From: an uncultured Clostridia bacterium
GTDB lineage: Bacteria > Bacillota > Clostridia > Oscillospirales > Butyricicoccaceae
Length of the DNA: 37,119 bases
Direction: 5' to 3'
Assembly: GCA_944381055.1 (NCBI GenBank)
Contig: CALWJQ010000089.1
Span: forward strand, 1 to 37,119
Under the pieces are notes generated by a model. The model made no database searches. It saw only the letters and a program-made list of their open reading frames with translations, and had not been told where the DNA came from. This document shows, one piece after another, positions 8,332 to 16,923 of this stretch (positions within the stretch are counted from its first letter, which is position 1; each line of letters starts with the position of its first letter). Both the position numbers and the translations under genes were made by a program.

Positions 8332-10188
8332 TCACTTGACCATGCGGCCCAGATAAAACCGCTTTTCAATGCCGTAAACGCCAAAGCCCTGGTTAACTGC
8401 GTCATTGCGGCAGATGATCTGCATGAGCTTGTACTTTTTCACCTTCTGCCCAAAGGGCACGACGTTTTCCGGCAGGGTGTTAAAGGTAAAATCACTGAAA
8501 TCGATGTCCGCGAACGTAAAAATACTGGCGTTGCCGTGCCGCAGTTCGCGGCCGAAGTCGCTGTCCGTGCGCGCAATGACGCGCACGCCCGAACGGGTAT
8601 AGGTTTTCAGGTATACACCCGATCCTCGTTTGGGCATGGTCTTGTACTGCATAAAATCCCCGTCGTCGTCCAGTTTGGTCGCCCAGTCGGCGACAATGGC
8701 CTGGCCGTCATCGTTATAGGCGTCCATGCGCACGTTGCCTTCGCCGTCGACGCGGTCGTCGTTCATGCGGCACAGCCGGCCGTCCTGCGTGCCGAAATAC
8801 AGCGTCCCGGCGTGTTCGCACAGAACCCGCGCCGGGATATTGGTCCAATAGTACCACTCGTACTCCCACGTGCCGGTCTCGTTGCTGCGCGACGCGCGCT
8901 GTTTGGCGTCGGCGACATAGCAGCAGCCGTTGACGCACAAAACATAATATCCTTTCCACACGCAGGCAACGGCTTCGGACAGGTTTTGCTCGCGGCACAG
9001 CCGCGCATCGACGAATCCCGAACGCTGCTGCAACGTGCGTTCCAGCGTGACGACCTGCGACGCCAGGGCATAAACGCCGTTGCGGCTCAGAAAGAGCGGG
9101 TCGTCAACCAGCGACGCGAAACAATGCCGCGACACGGCCCCGCCCCCCGACACCCCCTGCTCGACGGGGAACAAATCCCCCGAATCCAGGTGCTGTACCG
9201 TACGCAAAAACACCGACGCATCCTGCTCATTGTCCTCCTTAATGATGGCGAGCGCCTCGCCGGCGCGCAGGTACCCCATGATCTGCGAATCGTCCGACCC
9301 CACCTGCGCATAGGACGTGTCGGGAATATATGCCGCCGAATCGGCGTCCGACACATCGATTTCGCTGTGCCAGTCGACGCCGGGGTAATCGGGATTCCCC
9401 GACAAAAAGACGCGCCCCGCGTACAGCGCGCAGCAGGTGCAGCCTGTGATCCGTTCCGCGGCCCCTTCCGCCGTATGTTCAAACTGCACCCGGACGTTGG
9501 GGGTTCCGGCCGGCACGGCGGCGGCCGGCGCCTGTGCAAAGGTGACCGTCGTCCCGCTGGCCGTCACGCCGCTGGTCTCGGTTCCGTCAATCCATGCACG
9601 CACCTCGCCGCCGGGATCGGCTTCGCTGTCCAGCGAAAAGCTTTTGGTCTCGCCGTCGCCGATAAACAGGTTTTGACGCTTGGGCGTCAGCAGGTTGACC
9701 GGCTGGTAGCTGACCCGCTCGGTCGTTGACGACGGCACCGTGGTAATGGGCACATAGGCCAGATCTGACGCGTCGCGCACCGCTGCGCCGTCAAAGGCCA
9801 GATACTGGCCGCCCGTCAGGATCCACAGCTTTCCGCCCATGGGAAAGGCGCGGCTGCGCCCCTGGTACAGGTTCGACCGCAAAAGCTGCGGCGTTTCCCC
9901 GCCCAGCAGCCAGAGTTTGTCTCCCGCATGGCACAGCCGGTAATCGCCTGACTCGTTTTTAAAAAAGAAAATGCCGTGTACCGGCCCATCAAAATGGTGT
10001 ATTGTCCGCCACCCCAGCCGTTTTTCGGGGAATCCCCCGGCGTCTGAAATCAAATTGGGCGCCCACGGCGAACGCCGGTCGTCGACCTTCGACGGGTCGG
10101 ACGAAAAATCCACCCCGCGGAACGAGCTGTAATTTTTCACATGGATTTTGGGGCCGGACGGGGCTGAACGCACGGTCAGGGACGGCAT
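8332..10188 (-). CDS. Probable tail nozzle / stabilisation protein
   Basis: 618 residues. Beta-rich, with recurring strand-turn patterns (KLWLLGGETPQLL, KLWILTGGQYLAFDG, TLYFGTQDGRLCRM) suggestive of propeller blades. The N terminus contains NYSSFRGVDFSSDP and LISDAGGFPEKRLGW. This reads like the stabilisation or nozzle proteins of short-tailed phages (P22 gp10 and T7 gp12 roles), which sit below the adaptor and close the channel. Its place directly after the adaptor-like gene and before the fibre agrees with that. It overlaps the adaptor gene by 13 nt, and its GGGGGGAAT binding site lies inside that gene. Name inferred from pattern and order. Confidence 0.7.
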   Translation of the reverse strand: MPSLTVRSAPSGPKIHVKNYSSFRGVDFSSDPSKVDDRRSPWAPNLISDAGGFPEKRLGWRTIHHFDGPVHGIFFFKNESGDYRLCHAGDKLWLLGGETPQLLRSNLYQGRSRAFPMGGKLWILTGGQYLAFDGAAVRDASDLAYVPITTVPSSTTERVSYQPVNLLTPKRQNLFIGDGETKSFSLDSEADPGGEVRAWIDGTETSGVTASGTTVTFAQAPAAAVPAGTPNVRVQFEHTAEGAAERITGCTCCALYAGRVFLSGNPDYPGVDWHSEIDVSDADSAAYIPDTSYAQVGSDDSQIMGYLRAGEALAIIKEDNEQDASVFLRTVQHLDSGDLFPVEQGVSGGGAVSRHCFASLVDDPLFLSRNGVYALASQVVTLERTLQQRSGFVDARLCREQNLSEAVACVWKGYYVLCVNGCCYVADAKQRASRSNETGTWEYEWYYWTNIPARVLCEHAGTLYFGTQDGRLCRMNDDRVDGEGNVRMDAYNDDGQAIVADWATKLDDDGDFMQYKTMPKRGSGVYLKTYTRSGVRVIARTDSDFGRELRHGNASIFTFADIDFSDFTFNTLPENVVPFGQKVKKYKLMQIICRNDAVNQGFGVYGIEKRFYLGRMVK

Positions 10189-10571
10189 GGGCTATTCCCC
10201 CCGTAGCAGTCGTCGACGCTTTCACCGCGGCACAGCGCGGCGTCGCGCAAAGCCAAAATGTATCTGCCCCGGTAATCCTGCGACCGGTAATCGTTCATCT
10301 CGTCCTGAAAATACCACGACGCCATGCCGTAGGGCAGCGCGACCCGGCAGATCAGATCGCAAAACGGGATGTCGTCTTCCATATCCGCCACGGCCGGAGC
10401 TTCTTCCAGCGGCGGCTGGCCCAGCGTTTCGCGCCGCGCGTTTTCATACGGCAGCGCTTCCTGCAAAAGCATGGTGGCCAGGCCGGGGAAAAAGGTCTGA
10501 AAGTCCGGGTCCAGCCCGGTTTTTTCAAACATGATGGCGCACGCCAGCTTGTAAACAGTCTCGGCTTTCAT
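10176..10571 (-). CDS. Probable head-tail adaptor (connector)
   Basis: 131 residues, mostly helical in appearance. No motif I can name with certainty. In short-tailed phages the gene between capsid and nozzle encodes the adaptor that docks on the portal ring, and this gene has the right size and place. Start ATG 10571 follows a strong AAGGAGGT five bases upstream; the nearby ATG at 10576 is immediately closed by a stop. A stable hairpin separates it from the capsid gene. Confidence 0.55.
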   Translation of the reverse strand: MKAETVYKLACAIMFEKTGLDPDFQTFFPGLATMLLQEALPYENARRETLGQPPLEEAPAVADMEDDIPFCDLICRVALPYGMASWYFQDEMNDYRSQDYRGRYILALRDAALCRGESVDDCYGGNSPCRP

Positions 10572-10587
10572 CGCATACCTCCTTGTC

Positions 10588-10612
10588 CGGGCGAGGGCTT
10601 TGCCCCCGCCCG
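10588..10612 (-). promoter_or_regulatory. Stable hairpin between capsid and adaptor genes
   Basis: CGGGCG/CGCCCG plus GGGC/GCCC with one A-C mismatch and a TTT loop. There is no U tail on the minus strand. It lies 8 nt past the capsid stop and could protect the capsid mRNA 3' end or partly attenuate downstream expression, so that capsid is made in excess over adaptor and nozzle. Confidence 0.6.
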
Positions 10613-10620
10613 ATCCGTCC

Positions 10621-11673
10621 TTATTCCGCCGTTCCTTCACCGACGCCCGACGGCAGCATCCCGTCCTTTCTGGCATACGCGCGCAACGTCTGGCCGCTTT
10701 CCAGCGCCACAGGCGCGGTATAGGTCTGGGCCGACTTGCTGTACCGCGGATCCGAACCGTCGGTCGTGTACACAATGGCCGCGCCTGACGTCGTACACGA
10801 CGCCGTCGCCGACCCGCCCGACACACTGACCGTCGGCGCTGCCGCCACTTTGGATGCGTCGGCGGCGACATAGACGCCGTCGGCCTTGGCGCCGATGACA
10901 AAGGCGTCAAAATAATTTCGCCCTTCGAGCACCGCGCCGTCAATGCCCTGCACGTCGGTCAGGATACGTGCCGTTTTCAGCTTGCACGGAAAGATGACCG
11001 ACCCGCGGTAGGCGATAATAAAATACACCCCTTCGGGGAAGTAACGGTCAGGCACCTTGATGCACTTCATGTCGGCGATGGTGCCGACGCAGCCCTTTTC
11101 GAGCGCGCGGTCGGCCAGCGTGTCCACCCCCTGGAACTCGCTGGACAGCCGGACCATGTTGTAATAACAGGCCGGCAGGTACAAGACGCGGCCTTCGTCG
11201 GGCGCCAGCGCGTTGTCCAGCGCGTATGCGCCGTCAAAGATCATGCCGACGATGGTTTCCTTGGTCGGCTCGCTGACGCCGGCGATCTGCCCGGCCTGGT
11301 GGGCAAAGGCGTTGAGCGCGTACTGATCCATAAAGGGGACGACGCGTTCGGCGATCTGCATGTTGAGCATCCGCCCGGCGTTTTTGACCATCATCTGATC
11401 CGAATTGTTGCCGCGGTCGATGGTGATGGAAAAGCCCTTGTCCTGGCTCAGGGTCAACACCTGCACTTCGTCCTGCATTTCACCCGGCGTGCCAAACCGG
11501 TTGAGCCCCTCGCGCACATAATCGTTAATGCCGACGGTCTGCGGGGTGTAAATGGACACCGACCGCACCCCTTCAAAGCTGTAATCGTCCGACACGTTGG
11601 GTGCGACAAATGAACTGCGGGTGAACCGCTCGGCAATCTTTTTCTCGTATTTTCCTGCAAGGTTAATGGCCAT
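10621..11673 (-). CDS. Major capsid protein with C-terminal Ig-like (CHB_HEX_C-type) domain
   Basis: 350 residues. Residues 1-272 look like a P22/HK97-type coat protein: MAINLAGKYEKKIAERFT start, then FSITIDRGNNSDQMM, a long helical stretch, and DGVYVA closing the core. Residues 277-350 form a separate small domain (PTVSVSGG, then AAIVYTTDGSDPRYS, then SGQTLRAYARKDGMLPS). It closely matches the chitobiase/beta-hexosaminidase C-terminal Ig-like fold, which in virions is typically displayed on the outside as decoration. Position after the scaffold-like gene and before the adaptor supports the call. Start ATG follows AGAGGGAAT. Confidence 0.85.
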   Translation of the reverse strand: MAINLAGKYEKKIAERFTRSSFVAPNVSDDYSFEGVRSVSIYTPQTVGINDYVREGLNRFGTPGEMQDEVQVLTLSQDKGFSITIDRGNNSDQMMVKNAGRMLNMQIAERVVPFMDQYALNAFAHQAGQIAGVSEPTKETIVGMIFDGAYALDNALAPDEGRVLYLPACYYNMVRLSSEFQGVDTLADRALEKGCVGTIADMKCIKVPDRYFPEGVYFIIAYRGSVIFPCKLKTARILTDVQGIDGAVLEGRNYFDAFVIGAKADGVYVAADASKVAAAPTVSVSGGSATASCTTSGAAIVYTTDGSDPRYSKSAQTYTAPVALESGQTLRAYARKDGMLPSGVGEGTAE

Positions 11674-11690
11674 ATGTGATTCCCTCTCTT

Positions 11691-12086
11691 TCAGTTTTTA
11701 TGGTTGAATCCGGACAAAAACGCGTCCGTACTCTGCGGTCCCCCGTCGCCGGCCAGCGAACCGACCGAGCGCTGCGCGCTCTGCTTTGCCGCCCCCTCTT
11801 CGCGCATACGGCGCATTGCGGCGGCCTGATAGGCCTCGATCGGCGTCATGCCGCTGCGCACGCCGTCAAAAACAGCAGCGTCGAGCCTGCCTTCGCGGGC
11901 TTCAGGGTAGCGGGCAAACAGCCTGTCCCAGCCGGCGCTGCCGCTGCGTTTTCCCTGGACCGACGCAATGCGCTGCGCTGCGCGTTCAAGCGCCGACGGC
12001 CCGGGCGGCTGCGGTGCGTTTTCCGCCGCGATTTCGCCTGCTTCCTCGCCGGTAAACAAATCATTTTGCCGCATTTGTTCTTCCAT
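11691..12086 (-). CDS. Probable capsid scaffolding protein
   Basis: 131 residues, hydrophilic and helix-rich, acidic near the start (LFTGEEAGEIAAEN) and more basic in the middle. It ends in SVGSLAGDGGPQSTDAFLSGF; the G-G-x-x-x-x-DAFL-x-GF tail is one I associate with scaffolds of Firmicutes phages. It sits immediately upstream of the capsid gene (17 nt), the usual scaffold position. Start ATG follows AAGGAGAGAG. Confidence 0.65.
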   Translation of the reverse strand: MEEQMRQNDLFTGEEAGEIAAENAPQPPGPSALERAAQRIASVQGKRSGSAGWDRLFARYPEAREGRLDAAVFDGVRSGMTPIEAYQAAAMRRMREEGAAKQSAQRSVGSLAGDGGPQSTDAFLSGFNHKN

Positions 12087-12095
12087 ACTCTCTCC

Positions 12096-13340
12096 TTACC
12101 TTTCCGCCTGCAATGTGCGCCAATAGGCTTCCATGGCGGCGATCTGCTCATCGCTCAGCCCCAGGGCGCGGTATCCGTCAAAAATCCCATAGCGGGCCAG
12201 CAATTCGGCCAGCGTTTCAAGCTGCCTGCGCTCCTCCTGCTCCATTTCCAGGGCCAGCCGCTGATCCTCCTGCTCCATTTCCTCATCAAGTTCACGGCGG
12301 GCCAGATCGGTTTCGTACGCCAGACGCCGCTGCGCGAGGTTTGTGTCGTACGCCATCTGCTGCCGGGCAAGTCCCATTTCGTACGCAAACTGCTGCTGCG
12401 ACAGGCCGAGCTGTCGATCCTGCACCGCGGCGTCGAGCAGGGTGCTTCCCTGCTGGAATCGCTGCTGCGCGATGAGTTTGGCGAACTCTGCCATCCGGTT
12501 GGCCTTTTCGATGCCGCCTTCCAGCTTTGCCTGCTCGCGCGCCAGATCAATCTGGCGCAGCGAATCGACGCGAGCCCGCTCGTTCTGCCCGACGACGCTC
12601 TGGTATGTGTTGCCCAGGCTGGTCAGGCTGCTTTCGGAATATCCCGAGTTCAGCAGCCCCAGCTGCGACTGCCGCTGCGCGGCAGCGCCGAACGGGTTAG
12701 ACGCGCGCAGCCACGTCTCGTACGCCCCGGCGTTGGCGTCGGCCGCCGAACGCTCGATGTCGGGGATCTGGGCGCTGAGCGCCAAAAGGGTGCGGTCGAT
12801 TTCCGCCTGCAAGGCGCGCTGTTCCGCTTCGCGGGCGCGCTCCAGCTCGGCGATCTGCTGCTCGTACAGCGCCTGCGCTTCGGCCTGCGCCTGCGAAACG
12901 CCGCCCGAACCCCAGCCCGACGTGTCCCACAGCGGCAGCTGGGCCGCGGGCTGTTCGGCCGGGACCGTCTGATACGGGACATACAGGCTGCCGTCCTCGC
13001 CGCCCGAATAGCCGAACTGCGCGCGGATCTGCTCAGCCGTCTGGTGGGCGCGCGCCATCCCGGCGGCGTCGCCGGCTGCCTGTGCGCGGGTATAGTCATC
13101 CTTGGCCTGCTGGATCAACTGCCAGCTCTGCGGGCTTTTGTTGCGGATCTCCTCGTCGGTGTTGGTGCCCAAGGGCGTGTACCACGACGCCGACGCGCCG
13201 CTTTGCGAAGAAGAACTCGTCCGGCGCGCGCTCTTTTGATTCGACGTATTTTTCGCCGCGCTCCCGGCCGCCTGCTGCGCCGCCGAAACGGCCTGCGCCA
13301 GCTGCTGCTGCACCAGCGCAAACGGGTTAATGGTTGCCAT
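12096..13340 (-). CDS. Coiled-coil internal virion / ejection-type protein
   Basis: 414 residues, extremely rich in Gln, Ala, Glu and Arg. A low-complexity Ser/Ala N terminus (1-60) is followed by long coiled-coil segments (about 150-200 and 265-390), including recurring LARQQMAYDTNLAQRR-like heptads. There are no catalytic motifs. Between portal and scaffold, such proteins in podoviruses are usually internal or ejected core proteins; this role is inferred from composition and position. It starts at ATG after GGAGTGAAACAAC and is followed 9 nt later by the scaffold gene. Confidence 0.55.
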   Translation of the reverse strand: MATINPFALVQQQLAQAVSAAQQAAGSAAKNTSNQKSARRTSSSSQSGASASWYTPLGTNTDEEIRNKSPQSWQLIQQAKDDYTRAQAAGDAAGMARAHQTAEQIRAQFGYSGGEDGSLYVPYQTVPAEQPAAQLPLWDTSGWGSGGVSQAQAEAQALYEQQIAELERAREAEQRALQAEIDRTLLALSAQIPDIERSAADANAGAYETWLRASNPFGAAAQRQSQLGLLNSGYSESSLTSLGNTYQSVVGQNERARVDSLRQIDLAREQAKLEGGIEKANRMAEFAKLIAQQRFQQGSTLLDAAVQDRQLGLSQQQFAYEMGLARQQMAYDTNLAQRRLAYETDLARRELDEEMEQEDQRLALEMEQEERRQLETLAELLARYGIFDGYRALGLSDEQIAAMEAYWRTLQAER

Positions 13341-13354
13341 GTTGTTTCACTCCT

Positions 13355-14830
13355 TTACTGTCCTGCCGGATCCTGCAGCGCGGCCTGCCTTTCACGCAGT
13401 TTTTCCAGGATCCGGCTTTTTCCGCGCACATATTGATCCGGGATTCCCTCGAGATAGGTGACGGCGTCGGTGATAATCCCTTTCTGGAACAGGTTGTCCA
13501 GCGTTTCGATTTGCATGAGTTCGGAATAATACGCCGCCGAACCGACGTCCACCCGGGCCGACAAATTGGCGCTGCGCAAAATGCCGAAGTCAAACATTTC
13601 GGTCTTTCCGTCCCCGGCAGACGCCGGGCGTACGCCGTAATGCACGGCCATCATATCGGTCATGATGCGCACGCAGTCCTCGGTGAAGCGGTAAAATTCC
13701 ATGCGCTGCAATTCAAGAGGCATGGCGCTGGCCTTCTGTGTGGCGATGATGGCCGACGTATTGTCGGGGCGCACATTGCCGAGCGACGCGTCGGACGCAC
13801 CCATAAACTCCAGCGTCCGCTGGGTCAAAAGCTCGATGAGCTGCACCACCTGCGCCGACATGTCGCCGCCGCGCACGCTCTGGGCCAGTACCTGTTCCGA
13901 CGGGCTGCCGACAACGCCGATCGCCTCGCCGACACGGTTGCTCCACCGCGCAATGCGGCTTTTATCGTACAGGATTTTGGGGAAGGCGTTCATCTTAACC
14001 GAACGGATGCCCATGGCAAACAGCTGGTTGATGGCGATTTGGTTGGGAATCACGGCGGTCAGCGCCGCCTGTCCGTGAAAGCTGTGGCGCACCTTGTCCC
14101 AGGGCATCCACGCCAGCGGGTACCGGCTGTACCCGGTGTCCCATTCGCCGCGCACCATGCCAGACGCCGTCGTCCGCACCGCGCGCACCGTGCCCCCGTC
14201 TTTCCACAGCTTGACAAGCACCGTGACCATGTCGTCGTCCGGCTGGTCGCCTTCCCGCACGCCGTCGGGAAGGATGTCGCCGCCGTCAAACCCGTTTTCC
14301 TCTGCTTCCCGCCGCACGCTGTCGACATGCTTCCGTGCGGCGACAATGACGTAGGGCTGCTTCTGCACCGACTGCACCCCCGGCATCCCGAAATGCACCT
14401 CTGTGTTGTCGATGACCTCGGCACACACCAGAGCGCTCTGCGGGTCGTAATAAAAATACAGGCACCCGTCGCCGTCGACGGCGGAATTGCGGATGACATC
14501 GCGGCTTAAATCCTTAAGCCCGGTCTGCTCAATGATGCGCGCCGTCTCGTGCGACAGCACACGGCAGGCGTGTTCCGACTGTTTGTCGGGCTCAAACGGC
14601 GCAAAAGACGCCGAAACGTCGTCGGCCACAATCATCGAAATAAAGTACGAGACTACGCGCTTGAGCACGTTGATGACCGGTTTGTCCAGGTCGGGGGCGT
14701 ACAGCCCTTCCCACTGCCTGCCGATGTAAAAACGTTCATTGACGCGCACCTGTTCATAAAGCCCCAGGCTCTCGTTGTAGCTGACGCCTTTCTGGTACTC
14801 GGCCCAGACGCCGGCGGGATCAGTCCTCAT
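13355..14830 (-). CDS. Phage portal protein
   Basis: 491 residues. Portal proteins form the dodecameric ring at the capsid vertex through which terminase pumps DNA. The sequence has the usual N-terminal features (NERFYIGRQWEGLYAP, then PVINVLKRVVSYFISMI), a central wing/stem region, and the conserved DNTSAIIATQKASAMPLELQ with EFYRFTEDCVRIM that marks P22/SPP1-like portals. Full length with no frameshift. It overlaps the preceding small gene by 11 nt, consistent with translational coupling; GGGGAGGGGCG precedes the start. Confidence 0.9.
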   Translation of the reverse strand: MRTDPAGVWAEYQKGVSYNESLGLYEQVRVNERFYIGRQWEGLYAPDLDKPVINVLKRVVSYFISMIVADDVSASFAPFEPDKQSEHACRVLSHETARIIEQTGLKDLSRDVIRNSAVDGDGCLYFYYDPQSALVCAEVIDNTEVHFGMPGVQSVQKQPYVIVAARKHVDSVRREAEENGFDGGDILPDGVREGDQPDDDMVTVLVKLWKDGGTVRAVRTTASGMVRGEWDTGYSRYPLAWMPWDKVRHSFHGQAALTAVIPNQIAINQLFAMGIRSVKMNAFPKILYDKSRIARWSNRVGEAIGVVGSPSEQVLAQSVRGGDMSAQVVQLIELLTQRTLEFMGASDASLGNVRPDNTSAIIATQKASAMPLELQRMEFYRFTEDCVRIMTDMMAVHYGVRPASAGDGKTEMFDFGILRSANLSARVDVGSAAYYSELMQIETLDNLFQKGIITDAVTYLEGIPDQYVRGKSRILEKLRERQAALQDPAGQ

Positions 14831-15020
14831 CGCGCCCCTCCCCTTCCGGGTACCCGGTATACCGCAAAAAGTCTTCCCACTGCCGCCTCAGCCCGGGCGG
14901 CAGCTCCTCTTCCGGATCCGGAGCGGTTTCCCGCGTCTTTCCTGTTAAACGCGGCTTTTGCGCCATCGCGCCCAGGGCAAACGCCCCCAGGCAGCCGGCG
15001 ACGGCAAACAGAACTTCCAT
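14820..15020 (-). CDS. Small single-span membrane protein between terminase and portal
   Basis: 66 residues. One hydrophobic N-terminal segment (VLFAVAGCLGAFALGAMA) is followed by a charged tail containing LRRQWEDFLRYTGY. Small proteins of this design often sit between terminase and portal genes in Clostridial phages; their function is unknown to me. Strong AAGGAGAGAG site. It overlaps the portal start. Confidence 0.7.
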   Translation of the reverse strand: MEVLFAVAGCLGAFALGAMAQKPRLTGKTRETAPDPEEELPPGLRRQWEDFLRYTGYPEGEGRDED

Positions 15021-15041
15021 TGTCTCTCTCCTTTCGCTTTT

Positions 15042-16367
15042 TCATCGGCCGCTGTAATGCAGAAAATCATCGGCCTGCCGGTCAAAATCCGGCCCGTCTT
15101 CAGGCTCTTCCAAAACGCCCGGAGCCGGACGGCCTGCGGCAAAATACCGGATAGCATCGGGCGCGTGGGTCAGCTCATGCGGCTCACGGGCCGTGTCGTT
15201 GGGGTTGCGGTCGTCATACCGCAGCGCGGGCAGGGTGCGGATCAGGTTGGGGCAGCAGTCAAAGACCCGGAGCGCCGCCGTCCTGACGCCCTGCTCGTCT
15301 TCAAAGGGGCGCAGCCACTCAGCCAAATCATACCAACCCTGCACGCGGTCGTTCTGCGCGCGCGTCAGGCCGATGCCGTGCGCGGCAAAGATGTCGGCCG
15401 TGCTGCGCCCGGTATCGCCGTGCCGGTTCCACAGATCGGGCGGCGCATACCACGCCGAGATGCTTTCCTGCGTCAGGCCGCGCACCAGCTCGGCCGCTTC
15501 GCCGGCCAGCAGGCCGGGGCGGTAGGCTTCGCGGTAGACGACCGCCCGGCCGCGTTCATCAACGGCCAGCCAGAAAGCGGCCAGCATATCACGGCCGTAA
15601 TCCATGGTAAAGTACCGCCGCCAGTGGCCCGGGATGGCAAAAGGCCGCAGAACGTGCACCCGCCTGTCCCACATGGAAAAATACTGCCCTTCAAACAAAT
15701 CCCAGTCCCCGTACAGCAGGGCGCGCCGCTCGCGTTCAGGCAGGTTTTGCAGCCGGCGGACGTACCCCGGGTCGGCCCGCGCCAAAAAACCGTTGTCCTG
15801 CACGCGGGACGGCAGATACAGCCGGCTGCCTCCTTCCGTCCGATGGACGGCGTCAGGCGGGCCGATGTCGATAAACCTGCTTTTGACCCACTGGTGCCCT
15901 ACGCCGCCCGGGTTGGTCGCGCTTTTGACGGACTTGGGAAAGGGGTTGGCCCCCCGCAGCCTTGACAGCAGGTACAAATACATGCTCTCGGTAAAATGCG
16001 TCAGTTCGTCAAAGCGGATGACGTCGTACTCGGCGGACTGATAGCGGTAGACATCGCGTTCCTGGTCGCAGTAGCCAAAGTCGATAAGCGAACGGTTTTT
16101 AAACTGCCCGACATGCTGCGCCGCATTATATCGGTACAGGCTGCGCGGGTACAGCGAAAGCGCCGCACGGATCAGCGACTTTTCCAGCTCGGGCAGGGTC
16201 CTGCGCAGCACCAGCTGGCGCGATCCGGGGTAGCGCAGGGCGTAGAGCAGCGCGTCGATGAGCTGTCCGTAAGATTTTCCGCCGCCCGCAGCCCCGCCAA
16301 ACAAAACCTCGTCCGCCTGCGCGTCAATGAACTGCCGCTGCCTGCGCGTGACTTTCAGTTCCATCAC
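15042..16367 (-). CDS. terL: Terminase large subunit (packaging ATPase-nuclease)
   Basis: 441 residues, complete. ATPase: Walker A GGAAGGGKS (24-32, K31), Walker B YDVIRFDEL (114-122, D120/E121), coupling motif TNPGGVGHQW (151-160). RNase H-like nuclease: FTMDYGRD (D256) and the C-terminal HAPDAIRYF with the late aspartate. All key residues of a working packaging motor and headful nuclease appear intact. The start is GTG 16367 or the next codon ATG 16364; either overlaps the small subunit stop, giving translational coupling. Confidence 0.93.
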   Translation of the reverse strand: MMELKVTRRQRQFIDAQADEVLFGGAAGGGKSYGQLIDALLYALRYPGSRQLVLRRTLPELEKSLIRAALSLYPRSLYRYNAAQHVGQFKNRSLIDFGYCDQERDVYRYQSAEYDVIRFDELTHFTESMYLYLLSRLRGANPFPKSVKSATNPGGVGHQWVKSRFIDIGPPDAVHRTEGGSRLYLPSRVQDNGFLARADPGYVRRLQNLPERERRALLYGDWDLFEGQYFSMWDRRVHVLRPFAIPGHWRRYFTMDYGRDMLAAFWLAVDERGRAVVYREAYRPGLLAGEAAELVRGLTQESISAWYAPPDLWNRHGDTGRSTADIFAAHGIGLTRAQNDRVQGWYDLAEWLRPFEDEQGVRTAALRVFDCCPNLIRTLPALRYDDRNPNDTAREPHELTHAPDAIRYFAAGRPAPGVLEEPEDGPDFDRQADDFLHYSGR

Positions 16368-16771
16368 TCAACGACCCGCACGGTGATGACCGTATCCTGC
16401 TCTTCAGGCGCACCGTCGCCGTACCCCAGCGCCGTCTTGCCGAAAAACTGTGCGAACGAGCTGTTGTACCCGCCGCTCAAGCTGTTGACCAGCCAGGCAT
16501 TTTCCTGCATCTGCCGGGCGCGTTCATAAGCCGTGTCAAAATCCGGGTGTTCCTTCCGCCACCGCATCAGCGCCGACACCGGCACGCCGATGCTTTCGGC
16601 AAACGCCTGGAACGTCGGCAGCGGCGCCGGAAGCACGACCGGCTCTTCCGACTTGACGCCTCCGTCGGGATAATAGGCCACCTTCTTTTCCATGCGCTGC
16701 GGCGGCTGCGCAAAATACGCCAGCATTTTTTTGCAGTAGCCGGGCTTGTACCCTGGCCGCTTCATGGGCAT
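16364..16771 (-). CDS. terS: Terminase small subunit
   Basis: 135 residues as drawn. The second ATG (16765, giving MKRPGYKPGYCKK) is better spaced from AAAGGA and fits the family start, so the protein is more likely 133 residues. Signature parts: RPGYKPGYCKKML, then FQAFAESIGVPVSALMRWRKEHPDF, a helix-turn-helix, then the oligomerisation region ending NSSFAQFFGKTALGYGD. Terminase small subunits recognise the packaging start site and recruit the large subunit. First gene of the virion operon. No convincing -10/-35 pair is visible within 200 bp upstream. Confidence 0.85.
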   Translation of the reverse strand: MPMKRPGYKPGYCKKMLAYFAQPPQRMEKKVAYYPDGGVKSEEPVVLPAPLPTFQAFAESIGVPVSALMRWRKEHPDFDTAYERARQMQENAWLVNSLSGGYNSSFAQFFGKTALGYGDGAPEEQDTVITVRVVE

Positions 16772-16894
16772 CCATCCTTTCCGCTCACCGGCAGGTTTAT
16801 GGTATCACGGCCTGGCACAGCCCGCCTCTCTCTGTTTTTTCCCGCTTTTATCCCGTAAAAACCCAAACTTTTATTGTTTACCCCTTTCCGCCCG

Positions 16895-16923
16895 TTGTGT
16901 TCTTCACGGCGGTATGATAAAAT
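16895..16923 (+). promoter_or_regulatory. Weak candidate promoter of the AKR-TraB operon
   Basis: TTGTGT (16895-16900), a 17-base spacer and TAAAAT (16918-16923) on the plus strand, 47 nt before the reductase start. Both boxes are imperfect; an overlapping TATGAT (16913-16918) is an alternative -10. Confidence 0.35.

Noticed and set aside
11676..13436. Long plus-strand open frame (586 codons) opposite the capsid-scaffold-portal genes
   Set aside because: Antisense shadow of GC-rich codon use; it spans several well-supported minus-strand genes, lacks a ribosome binding site and reads as low-complexity Arg/Leu/Ala sequence.
5077..16771. Tailocin or contractile injection system
   Set aside because: Terminase, portal and capsid are present, while sheath, tube, baseplate and tape-measure proteins are absent, so this is a DNA-packaging particle of the short-tailed type.
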